From Semisulcospira habei (Eukaryota; Mollusca; Gastropoda; Semisulcospiridae): DNA of 64,000 nt. This document shows, in pieces, positions 32,706-44,700 of this stretch. The translations under genes were made by a program, and so were the position numbers. Location: the NCBI GenBank assembly GCA_036245525.1, contig BTPG01000004.1, positions 213,466,751 through 213,530,750 on the forward strand, written 5' to 3'. Position 1 is the first letter of the stretch; every line of letters starts with the position of its first letter. The notes below the pieces were generated by a model, which ran no database searches, was not told where the DNA came from, and worked only from the letters and a program-made list of their open reading frames with translations.

Positions 32706-35700
32706 ACGTCCGGAGGCAAGAATCGGGCAATCAGGCGAGACACGGGGTCAAGGGCTCGAGTCATCTCCGAGCCAGCGGGGGGCCGGGGGGAGGGGGGTTG
32801 GTGGGGGGGAGGGGCGACGCATGAGGGAAGGGCTGCATGAGGAATAACGAGACTGGGCACTGCCGCGGGACTGAGAGTGAGGGGACGAGGGCCAGACCAA
32901 GTGAGGGGGGTTGAGAAGAGCGTAGACGCCGAGCCCTTCAGGTGGAGACTAAGCGCGTTGGCGGCATCCTCCAGGGCTGGTCCCCCAGTGGGGAATGTAG
33001 GGGGGTGCCAGGGGGCATCCGATCGCGACTACGGAGGTACACAAGGCAAGGAAGGACAACATTAGAGGAATCACGACGATCATGGCGGCACCCTGAAGGG
33101 CGCTGGTCCCTGGAAACCGACCTGTGCTGAAGACAGTCTGGGTCCCGCTGGTCGCTGGCATCCGATCTGTGATGTAGACAGGCCGGGCGCCGTTGGTCTC
33201 GGGAAGCCGACCTGTGCTGTAGACAGGCTGGGTCCCGTTGCTCGCTGGCATCTGATCTGTGCTGTAGACAGGTCGGGTGCCGTAGGTCTCGGGAAGCCGA
33301 CCTGTGCTGTAGACAGGCTGGGTCCCGCTGTTCGTTGGCATCTGCTCTGTGCTGTAGACAGAACGGGCGCGATTGGTCTCAGGAAGCCGACCTGTGCTGT
33401 AGACAGGCTGGGTCCCGCTGGTCTCGTGACTCCTGGCTGCGAGCGGCGAGGGACCCGAAAGCCGCGCGGCGCCAAGAGGTAGAGCACAACCCCGAGGGGG
33501 GCCTGGATCCTTCAGCCTGGAGAGGGCTGCGCCAAAAGCAGGGCTGCGCCGAGCATGCGGAAGGGAAGGAGGATCCGGCAAAGTCAACGGCCCAGGGGAT
33601 CCGCGGCCCGGGGAGACACAGAGACTGACGGAGAGCGTGCGCGTGGATGTGACGGCCGGTGGTCCGGACGACCTGAGCGCCTAGCCCTGGGCGAAGCCCC
33701 CGCAGTGCGGCGAAGATGTCCAGCTGGGGGAAGGGGGGGGGGGGGGGGGGTTCCAAGACAGGCACGGCGAGAAGCGCGCGGCGGGAGGAGAGGGGCAGGG
33801 AGGCCACCGGCTGAGGGGGTTCCTGGGAGGCAGACGGGCGGTCACACCGGTAAAACTCCCACAACTGCAACCATCATTCCTCCTTCCACGAAGCGCATCT
33901 CTTGCACGGCCGTGTGGAGGAGCAGCCCAAGCTAAGGAAACAGTGTGTAGCCACTGAAACCCCTTACACCGACGACAAGTACGTAACTGTGCACTGGCCA
34001 TAACCAGAGCAATGGAAGGCAAGCAAGGAGAGACACCAACCAAGGGCCAATTAGTAGTCCCTTAAGTGAACCACAGGTAGTCTGAGGTGAGGCACAACAC
34101 ACCACGTAATCCCAAAAAATGTACAAATATTCAAGGGCATCCAAGGGTATCCAAAGGCTGAGCACGAGTAGGAACACCCTACCACTACGAAGCTAAGCAT
34201 TCGACTGGCGTGGCACCATTGCAGACGTGACCGGATAGGGAGGGAAGGGAGGCTACTCAGGGTTTCTTGGTAATGACTCCCTAGAGTTGCCTCCCTGGTG
34301 GTGTATGTATACACAACAGATTCTTAGGCTGAAATCGTTAAGCTAAGTGTATATTCCATATAGTAATGCCGTCGGTAATGTATTTTGAGGAAACAAATTT
34401 GGGAAATGTGGCTGTGTGGTTGAAAGGGTTAGTAGTACTTACGCCTTAGTGCCGCCGGACACCTTCACAGACAAGGTCATGTTAACAATGTTGACGTCTG
34501 CACCAGATTTGGGGGGCAGCTGGACAATCCACACACACAGGGTGGCGCTAGTTGAAACATTTGGATACCCTGGGGTGGCAAACATAGCCGTCGCCATCGT
34601 CATATTGCCACCACAGTCTGTAGACAACAAAACAGAGACATGAAATTTCTGTCTCCGGCAGTGGTGTTAACCCCATAAAGCCCCTGCCGTGCTGCAACAC
34701 TAAGACTGTGGATCAACCATGAAAGTTCAAGGGTGGTGTCGGAACAGCTTGGCGCTCATAGGCGCCAAGCTATTCCGACACCACCCTTGAACTGTCATGG
34801 TCGACCTGTCTCCAGAACTGTGGCATAGACCCCAAAGGGTATGTAAGAAAATGTATAATTTCGCCCTCAGGATGTATGGAGTGAATTGTGAGTGCGTGTT
34901 GAGTGTACAGCAGAACCTGTTATGAGCAACAGCTTTCTCTTGCAGGAGAAAAGTGGTCTTAAAAAACAGTGTTTTAAAGATTTGTTTTATGTATTGTTTT
35001 CTTGTCTATGTTTATTTTACAACTTACTATTGTCCCATTATTGCTTTGGGTCATCCTCGCAAAGCTCGGCTGCTCCAGGAAGTTCACCAACATCATCTGC
35101 CTCTTCCATGATGGAATGGTAGGAGATGTCCATTAACAGCGACACATCCGCACCCTTCGACATTTTCAATGGTGTGAAACAAGGCTGTCCCCGTGATGTT
35201 CAAACTGTACTTCACGTGTGTCCTGACCCATGCAGTACGTGACCTTGAGAAGGGAATGTACCTGAAGTACAGACTAGACTGCTCTCTCTTTGACCTCCGT
35301 TGACTGAACGCCAGGACTAAGACTATTGAGAGACTGATCCTTGAGGTGCTGTTTGCCGATGACTGTACGCTGATGGCGCACACAGAGTCTGACCTCCAGA
35401 CCATCGTCAACAGGTTCACGGAAGCCTCTCGACTGTTTGGCCTCACCATCAGTCTCAGTCAAGACAAGAGGTCCTGCACCAACCAGCCCCAGGTACAAGA
35501 GCACCCCCACCCAAAGTGTATATTGAAGGCACCGAGCTGAAGACTGTCGACCAGTTCAGGTACCTGGGGAGCATCATCTCTTCCGATGGTACTATCGGCA
35601 AGGAAATCGAAGCTCGCATCAGCAAAGCCAGCCAAGCCCTGGGTCGTCTGCGCACTTGTGTGTTGAACAACAACAACATCAAGCTCTCAACCAAGATCAA

Positions 35701-38700
35701 AGTTTACAAGGCAGTAGTCCTCCCCAGTCTCCTCTACGGCTGTGAGTCATGGACGCTGTACAGAAAGCACCTCAAGCAGCTTGAACGTTTCCACATGAGA
35801 TCCCTGTGCTCACTCATGGGCATCAAATGGCAAGACAAGGTGACAAACCTGGAAGTCCTGGACAATGCTGGCCTAGTGAGTGTTGAAGCCTTGATCTTAA
35901 AGAAACTTTCGCTGGACAGGTCATGCCATACGCATGGATGATTCTCGCATGCCACGCCAACTCCTGTATGGTGCACTCTCAAAAGGCCACAGGAAGCAAG
36001 GACGGTTAAAGAAACCCTTCAAAGACCGCACAAAATGCATTTTTCTCTAAAAGGTATTTTTTCGAAAAATACTTACCGATGACATGACTGATAGGGAAGT
36101 GTCTACTTACTCACAATTTTAGCCTAGGAACCCGTTGTGCCCCTGCACCAACCGGGAGGCACTCGGGGAACCCACAGAGGGGCCGAGAGTGATCTCCCGT
36201 GACTGCCCATCCGGTTCCGAGTCATGTGATGATTACTCAGTTTAGGCTACTTAGCTTCCCAGCGGCAAGCGGGGCAGGAGGGAGGGTCCTCCGAGTCATG
36301 TCATCGGTAAGTATTTTTCGAAAAAATACCTTTTAGAGAAAAATGCATTTATTTCCTCAAAAACATTACCGATGACATGACTGATAGGGAGAATTACGAG
36401 CAGGAGGAGGGTGCCGCTGTCCGCAAAATAACCCAGGGGGCCTGCAGAGCCATCCTCCCAGTCGCAAACTCCCGACAATTTTAGCTAAGTAGCGTACCTA
36501 CGGCGCCTGTGGCGCCGGGAGGGAGTGTTGCGCTGCCGTGATGTCCCCCACCAGAGCGAGGTTGTCTCGCTGGCCTGCCAGATCCCGGAGGTAGAAGCGG
36601 GCGAAGGTAGATTCCGCTCGCCAGCCGACTGCCGCCACAATGTCTTTAACAGCACAGTTTCGGTCGAAGGCAAGACTCGTGGCCATGGCACGTACCTCGT
36701 GCGCGCGTATCTTAAGCCTCTTTGCTCCCTGTGGGGAGAGGTCCTGGTAGGCGGACCGAATGACCCAGCGTAGCCAGGAAGAGATCGTCTGGGCCGAAAT
36801 GTCATGTCTGCCGGGCCTAAGAGGCAGGAAGAGGCGTGAGCGTCCTCGACGGACGGCTTTGGTTCTGCGTAGATAGACGCGTAAGGCGCGCACAGGGTCT
36901 TGTTGCCTGGTCTCTCGAGGGAAGTCCATTCCCCGCAGCGGTCGCAGTGTGATCACTTGTGGCGCCGTCAGTGGAGACCTGGTCTTGGCAAGGAAGGAGG
37001 GATCTGGGAGAAGGTGCACGGAGCCATCCGCACGAAATTGCAGGCAGGTAGGGCGCGCCGAGAGCGCGTGCAGCTCGCTGACTCGGGCCGCTGTGGCAAG
37101 GGCCAAAAGGAAGCAGGTCTTACGAGTCACGTCCTGAAGGCGGGCCAAGGGCAGTGGTTCGAATCTGGATGAGTTCAGCCACGTCAGGACCCAGGGAAGG
37201 TCCCAGCGCGGGACGAGAGAGCGGAGTACCGGACGTCGCAAACCGAAGTGCGACATAAGGTCGGCGATGTCCTTACAGGCGCCGGGGTCCGGACGTCCAA
37301 GGTGTCGATAAGTGTCGGCAATCATGGAAAGGTATCCTCTGATGGTGATAGGGGCGAGACCCTGGTCTCCAAAGAGCCAGAGGAAGAAGTCCGCGAGCTG
37401 GGGGTGAGTCAAGCCCGTGGGGTCGAGACGGAGGTCCTCACACCAGGCGCACAGCACTCGCCACTTTCCCTCGTAGACGCGTCGCGTTGAGGGTCTTCGG
37501 GCCGAAGAGATCGCCTCCACTGCTGCACTCGAGAAGCCTCTAGCGGTGAGGGCACGCCGCACAACCTCCAGGCGTGAAGGAGGAGACGCTCCGGGCACGG
37601 GTGGAAAAGGGCCTGTCGAGGCTGTTTGAGCATCGTCCGGGGCGTCGGTAAGCGCAAAGGAGGGCCCGTGGCGAGGCTGAGGAGGTCGGTGGTCCAAGAG
37701 CGGTTCCAGGAAAACGGGGCGACCAGGAGAACAACGGCGTTGGATCCCCGGAGTTTGAGGAGGACTTTGGGGACAAGGACCGTCGGGGGAAAGGCGTAGG
37801 CGATCAAACCGTCCCAGGGGATGGAGAGAGCGTCGACAGCCCAGGCCAGGGGATCCGGGACCGGGGAGACAAAGAGGGGAAGCTGATGGTTCCACCTCGT
37901 GGCAAACAGATCGATCTGAGGAGTCTCCCAGTGGGCGCATATCATCTGGAAAATGTCCTGGCGAAGAGTCCATTCCGTGTGTAACATCTGACCACGACGC
38001 GAGAGCGAGTCGGCGAGGACGTTCAGGTGACCCGGAATGTGTCTCGCTCGAAGGAAGATGCCGCGGGTCTGGCACCAAAGCATCAGCCGGTAGGTGAGCA
38101 TGCACAAGTCGGGAGAGCGTGTGCCGCCTTGCTTCTGAAGGTACGCCACCACCGTCGCGTTGTCGGAAAGGACCAAGAGCTCCTGATGCAGCAGACTCGA
38201 TTCCCAAGTGATGAGGGCTTGCCAAACCGCCTGAAGCTCCAACCAGTTGATGTGACGGGCAGACATCTCTGGTGGCCAGGCTCCCGACGTCGTTCGGAAG
38301 TCCGGAAACAGGTGGGCACCCCACCCTGAGAGGCTCGCGTCGACACACAGGGATAGGCGAGGAGGGGGAGACGCGAGGGGAACTCCCGAAGCCAGCCACG
38401 CCGGATCCATCCAGCGCAGCAGATGGGGACGAAGAAGCGCAGTGACCGGTACCGAGGCTGCCAAGTCGGCGGAGGACGGGCGCCAGTGAAGGAGGAGGTG
38501 CAGCTGTATGGGCCGATAGTAGAGACGCCCCAGGGGCAGGAGATCTGCAGCGGCGTTCATCGTTCCAAGAAGCTGTAGCCAAGTCCTGGCAGGTGCTGCG
38601 TCTAGCCGGCAAAGGTCGGCGGTCAAGGAGGCTAACCTCTGAATCCGCTGTTCCGAAAGACGAACCAAGTTCAGATCGGTAGCGAAGTCCATGCCTAGGT

Positions 38701-41700
38701 GGACGAATCGGCGACTGGGCGAGAGATCCGATTTCCCTCTGTTGAGGAGAAAACCTAGTCGCGCTAACAGCCGGATCAAGGCGTCTCTGTCCGCTGAAAG
38801 AACGGTCGCCGATTGGTTGCGTAGGAGGAGGTCGTCGAGGTAATTGGAAGTAGGGCTGGACGATGACTGACGAGCCTTGGCCACTACCGCGTCCATCAGG
38901 CGAGAGAATACCCAAGGGCTGAGGTTGAGACCAAACGGAAGGGCCCGGAACTGGTAGACTGCTTCGTCGAAGGCGAAGCGCAGGTACTTCCTGGAGGCAG
39001 GGTGAATGGGAACATGTAAATACGCATCCGACAGATCCAAGCTCACGGCGAAGTCCCTTGGCTGCACCGAGGCCCTGAGGGACCGAGCGGTTTCCATGCG
39101 GAAGTGAGGAGCCGAAATGAAGGAGTTCAGCTTGGAAAGATCGATGATCGGGCGCCACCTGCCACCCGGCTTGGGCACCAGGAAGAGGCGACTGTAGAAG
39201 GCCGGGGAGCCGTGACGCACAACCACCTCCGTGGCACACTTCTGCAGAAGAGCGGAGACCTCGGAACGCAGAGCGCTGGACTTTAACGGGTCGGAGGGCA
39301 TGGCGGTCCACAGAGGGGCCCGGCGCAGCGGAGGAGGAGAGCGAAACGAAATCCGAAGGCCGTCGGAGACGGTGGTCCTGATCCAGGGGTCGTCTGGGAA
39401 CAGCGAAAACCACTCTTCGCTGAACCGGGCAAGCCTCCCGCCGACTGGAGGACCCAAGACGGTCGGCGGGGGCGGAGCTAGGGAGTCAGTGAGCCCGCCC
39501 GCGCCCAGGGCGACGGGCAGGTCGGGACCGGGCGGGGGCAAAGGAGCTAACCTGACCGGGTCGACCAAAGGCAGAGCGGTGGCGGGGGTTACGAGAAGGG
39601 AGGGGGTCTGAGGACGCAGGAAGTCCGGAGCCCCGCAGGGCGCGACCCGCGGCCTTGCGGGAGGAGCGAAAGCGAGAAGGCGCAGATTTGGAAGGCCACC
39701 GATCCGAGTTCGCGATCTTAACCGAAGACCAGGTATCGCCAAACAGAAGTGATCCACCTAGGGGGGCACGACGCAACTGGTTCTGCAGGTCCGAAGGCAA
39801 ACCCCGGCAAGCCCGCAGGACAGCATCTCGACGCATGAGGTCACAATTGGAGGAAGCCGCCATGGCGTTGACAGATGAGTGATACGCCGCACGATTAGCT
39901 ACCTCGGCGAGGGCGAGAAGATCTCCTAACAGGGGAGTGATGGACGGATGCCAAGCTTCCTCTATCCGCTGTACCGCCGCTCGGGTGACAAGCTCGAGGA
40001 AGCCCGAACAAGCAAGGGTGTTACGAACCAGGGCCGCTATAGCATCCAAACCTCGAGGAATGGCGCGTTTCAGAAGCGAAGAGCCGCCAGCCTGAAGAAC
40101 AGCCGCCGGATCCACTGGAGGAAGAGCGCAGACAAAGGACTGGGAATGTCCAGAGTACCACTCCTGCCGGAAGGCGATGTCGAGGCCGGGGGGCCATCTG
40201 CGGTCGCCGAAAAACTGATGTTCCCTAGGGGCAGCGAGGAGGTGCGCGGAGAAGGCGTCCCGCATGTCGCTGAAACCAGGAGGCTGAGGAAGAGACTTAA
40301 ACTTCTTCGTCTGCCGACCAGCATCGACGAAGGCCGATACCTTGCGCTTGAGGGGGGGAGACGGAGGGCAAGCGTCGACTAGGAGGGAGGCGGAAACGAT
40401 GCGGGCGGCCTCATCCAAGGCGAGCAACGTAGCCGCACGAGAAGAAGAAGGCAGCGGAGAAGAGTCCGAGATGTCCGAAAGGGACGAGCGGGAGGCGGGG
40501 GAACGGCTACCTGGGCCTAGCAGGGCAGAAGCAGAATCCTCAGCCAGCAAACTCAAGGCGTCCTCGTCCCGGGGAGGAGGGGGAGCGGCAAGCGGACTGC
40601 TGCGGCGAGAACGGAGAGGTCCCCGAGAGGCGTCCAGCCGGGAGGATGGTGGTAGGGTAGCGAGCAGGCGACTACGGCGAGGAGGGGAGCGATGAGGAAT
40701 GAGGGTGACCCACCCGGCTAGGGCTCCGCGCGGAGCGACGCCTAGGGGAAAAAGACGGCCGACGCGAAGAGCGATGGGGCGAAGACCGCCGGTAGCGCGA
40801 AGAAGACCGCGGCAAAGCCGCAACCAGGCGAGGGGGGCTGGTGGGTGTCCGACGAGAATGATGATGCCGCCGACGAGAGTCCCACGGCGAGCGAGATCGC
40901 GGCGAATAGGGAGAAGCCCTAGAGTCGTGAGTCCTTGGTCGCGTAGCACTTCGTCTCTGAGAGCCGGGCGCTAAAAGGCGGGCTCCCTGCCGGTAACTAG
41001 ACTCCTCGTAGGAGCGCGCGGGGCGTGAGAGACGAGCGAGAACTGACCGCAGACAAGGGGCGGCGAGGGTCGCGTCCCCTTGGGCCGAGCTCAGGGAGGA
41101 CGGCACTTGGGGTCTGCAAGGTAGGGTCAGTTGTCCGAACAGTGCTGGGTGTACGCGTTCTAAGTGGCGTCCTATCCATGGGGTCCGCACGGACAAGCTT
41201 GGTCCCTGCTTCTGACACACTGGGGGACGCTCGGACGGGAGGGTTACTCACAGGTAACGGCCGGTCCCGCCTGTAAAATCTCCAAAGCTGCGACCACTTC
41301 AGTTCTGGCCACGTGGAGCAGAGGTCACAAGAGCGGCCCGAGGCACAGCCAGAGCAAGGGAGGCATACAGCGTGGTTGTCCGTTGGCCACTGGAAGTCGC
41401 CGCAGAGGGAGCAGGTTCGCACTTGGCAACTGCAACACACAAACAAACAAGCGTACAAGCGAGAGCACGTGGCCGCGCCCAACAAGGGGAAAGGGGAAAC
41501 TAAGGTGACAAAGTCCACATACCCAAAGTGAACACACAATTCACCCCCCCCCCCCCCCCCCCCCCCAAGGTGCGAGCGCCCAGGCACGAGGCCGGCAAGC
41601 TAAGAGTCCGGAGCGCAGCAACGCTCCGCCAGCACCCGGCTACCCAACGTAACCGCAACAAAAGACGGAAAGCCGTCTTGCACAACACATGTTTCATTGG

Positions 41701-44700
41701 TCAATCTCTGCATGAAAAACAAAGACAGTTACGCGCCCGCGCTCGGTATTAAGCGACACGGCGTAGGCCCCAAGGGCCAAGCCGAGAAACAAAGCACGGC
41801 GCCAGGTTAGACAAACAAAGGCTGAGAAGTGCTCACGACCGGCGACCCGCTTGGAGGCCGGCCGAAGGCCAATCAACTACCTTACCTCTCCGCAGCCACA
41901 GGGGCGGGAGACGACACCTCCATACCACAACAGCGCCGAAGGCGGGAAAGGAGGCCAACCGAAGAGGCGAGAAGGCAGCAGAGGCAGAAGAAGAAGCAGC
42001 TGAAGGTAGCAGCACACGGCAAGAGTCCGCAAGCGAAGCAAGTCCCAACACAGGACAAAGACGGGTTCCAAACCGGTCGAAAGTAAGCGAGGCCGGAGGC
42101 TAGCAAAACACGTCTGCACTAGACGAGCTAAGTAGACTAAACTGAGTAATCATCACATGACTCGGAACCGGATGGGCAGTCACGGGAGATCACTCTTGGC
42201 CCCTCTGTGGGTTCCCCGAGTGCCTCCCGGTTGGTGCAGGGGCACAACGGGTTCCTAGGCTAAAATTGTGAGTAAGTAGACACTTCCCTATCAGTCATGT
42301 CATCGGTAATGTTTTTGAGGAAATAAAGACAGCCTCAAGTACTACGTCTTCCCAGAAAAGGAACTTGAAGCGCAATCGCAAGACAGATCTGGCTGGCGTG
42401 CTGCCACCAGGAAAGCCTGCACGCTCTTTAAACACAATCGGTGCGAAAAGATCACAAGTGCCAGAGCTCGCAGAAAGACAGCATCGACTCTCCCCACAGC
42501 TACGTTCCAGTGCCCCCATTGCCCTCGCAGGTGTGGCTCCAGGATTGGCTTGGCCAGCCACACCCGCACTCACAATTAGAAGTCATGCACAATGACGACA
42601 TCATCGGCTTTCGATGGTCTACCCATTATTATTGACCCAGAAGCGTAAATTTGTGCTGCCATCCGCAGGAGCCTCAGGGAGTGAGGAAATAACATAGCCT
42701 ATTATAAATGTAATATTTCTGTAGGCATTAAATCTTTTCTTTTTTTTTTTTGCCTCTCACCCAGCATCCAGTAGTTAAGCGAGAAGCCCTGTCCCACGTC
42801 CAGCTTGAGCCCACTCCCGTTTGTCGTCTGGGCGGAGAACGTCACACCAACCGTGCTGTTGCTCTTGTAGATCAGATCGGCCGGCTGCTTGGAACCTGGT
42901 GATGCATAGCAATTTAATCCATTTAGCCCCAAGGCCCCATTTCCACAATTTTGGAGGTGTCGCCTAACTATGTACCAGTTGCAGGAGATGGACTGACCAT
43001 GATAATTCAAGGGTAGTGCCAGATTAGCTTGGCGCCTGACAGTGCCAAAGTAATTTGGCACTACCCTTGAATTATCACGGTCGGTCCATCTCTTGCTGTG
43101 GGGCGTTGGGGCTAAATAGGTTAAAAAAAAATGGAAGCGTGAGGGCACAAGACAGGAGTTCAAAGACTATGAATATAGAAATGCATAAATTTTTTTAACC
43201 CCTCTCCACTGCTAAAAGAAATGAGAAAAAAATGCAACTGCAAGAGGCATAGATCCTCACGAGCCCCTGCGCTCATGAGGATCTATGCCTCTTGCCCACA
43301 CCACCTTGCACCCATGTTCCTTGGACAGCTGGGGCATCCTTGGTACAAAGATTTCACAAACATGATCTATGTGCAGGCAAGGCGTTCAGTGGGTTTGCTT
43401 TTCTACCCTTTATGGAGAGACCTTTTTCATTTAAAAAGCAAATGGTGGACCTGGGGGGATGACAAATATGTTGACACTATGACACTAAAAAATGTTCCAC
43501 ACAAAAGGTTGAGACATTCAAACCCTTGCCATCCCAGTACTATGATTGCAGAATGGTTATACTAAAAATGTTTAAAAAAAAAGAAAGAAAAAAAACAACG
43601 AAAAACACCCACAACCAACCACCACAACACTACAGGCAAACCTGTCAAAGGTTGAAGGCCACCTGTCTCAGCAGACCACCCATTTTTGGTCCCAAGGTCT
43701 TCTTTCCATTACTTACCTGGTATAAAGAAACCGTCTGTCTAAGGCAACCAATTTTTGATAGTCCTTTGGGTGGTTGGCCAGGCTTCCCTGTGCCACCGCT
43801 GCACTACCACCTACTGTAACTGTATCGTACCTTTAAATGTGGCTAGCACGTTAGTGGTGTTGGTACTGACTGACTCCACCAATTTCACGACGTGGTCTGG
43901 GGCCAGCTGGAATGCCGGGAAGTCGAAGAAGAGCACACGTCCTGGCACAGACTGCGGGATTGTCCAGATGCACAGCGAGTTCAAGGGGTACTGGTTGGGA
44001 AAGTATGGGCTGGTCAGTACTCCTTGTTTGGCGGTCAGCTGTCCTCCACAGTCTGCACATGTAAAAATGTTCTGCTAGTCTCTTGACCCATTTACTCTTA
44101 AGGCTCAGATGGATCATCCATGATAATTCAAGGGTAGTGCCAGATTAGTTTGGCGCCATCAGGCGCCAAGCTAATCTGGCACTATCCTTGAAATATCATG
44201 GTCAATCTATCTCCTACTGTAGGGCTAAATAGGCTATTCTACTCAGCCCTAGTACACTAAAGACAGGTTGACTATCCCTGCACAGAACAGAATGGTTATC
44301 ATTCCCTCAAACATTAGCCCAGATCAGCCTAACATGGTTTACTATTATAAAAGACAGACTGATAATCATGGCAGCTCAAAGATTGTGCCAGAATATCTTG
44401 GCACCTCCAAGCTGATTGATCTGCCTGGTGCAAAGCTGACAGCGTTCAATCTGTTCTTGCTTGATTACATGGGAAGAAAGGGAGACTTGATTCAAGTTAC
44501 TAAAATTCTCAATAAACGTGAATAACATCAACCCAAACCATATAACAGAAAAAAAAAACACCAGAAAACTAAAGGACATCAGTTTTAGCTACCGAAGCAA
44601 CGCTGTTACGTGATTGGGTCGTGGTCGTAGTATATCACACCAGACGGCACGCACGTAAGGTTCTTTTAAAGAAACTTCATTCAGCTGCAACCCGTCATAC

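Larger units (their letters stand above)
31513..34043 (-). pseudogene. gag remnant, copy A
   Basis: Pieces such as [33 protein letters not shown] and CKGFQW correspond to the gag of copy C, but frames are split by poly-G tracts and a 90-bp minisatellite (33109-33420). Confidence 0.75.
28671..34393 (-). mobile_element. DIRS-like tyrosine-recombinase retrotransposon, copy A (decayed)
   Basis: It has the same ends, gene order and coding motifs as copies B and C, but every gene is broken. Ends are AAAAATGTACTTTTTTCTC on the left and CGGTAATGTATTTTGAGG on the right. The catalytic box reads NYLDNLL instead of NYLDDLL, so the RT would be dead even without frameshifts. Several poly-G runs (29980-29992, about 31889, 32666-32702, about 33727) and an added minisatellite disrupt gag. 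No target duplication flanks it. Confidence 0.88.
36033..42324 (-). mobile_element. DIRS-like tyrosine-recombinase retrotransposon, copy B
   Basis: 6292 bp, coding on the minus strand: gag, then overlapping RT-RNase H, then tyrosine recombinase. The left end (AAATGCATTTTTCTCTAAAA) and right end (GGTAATGTTTTTGAGGAAAT) carry inverted repeats of about 230 bp (36075-36270 against 42120-42295). An internal complementary region joins both ends at 36301-36400. There is no integrase, LTR or target duplication, all features of DIRS elements. RT and recombinase frames are open; gag is frameshifted near its N-terminus. Confidence 0.94.

Noticed and set aside
35093..35449. 118-codon minus-strand frame over the LINE remnant
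   Set aside because: Antisense shadow of the RT remnant read on the plus strand.
37640..39413. N-terminal two thirds of the 971-codon open frame that ends in the copy B recombinase
   Set aside because: It is the alternate frame of the RT-RNase H gene, has no domain of its own, and the GC-rich sequence keeps the frame open. Only the part from about 37640 down to 36498 is recombinase.
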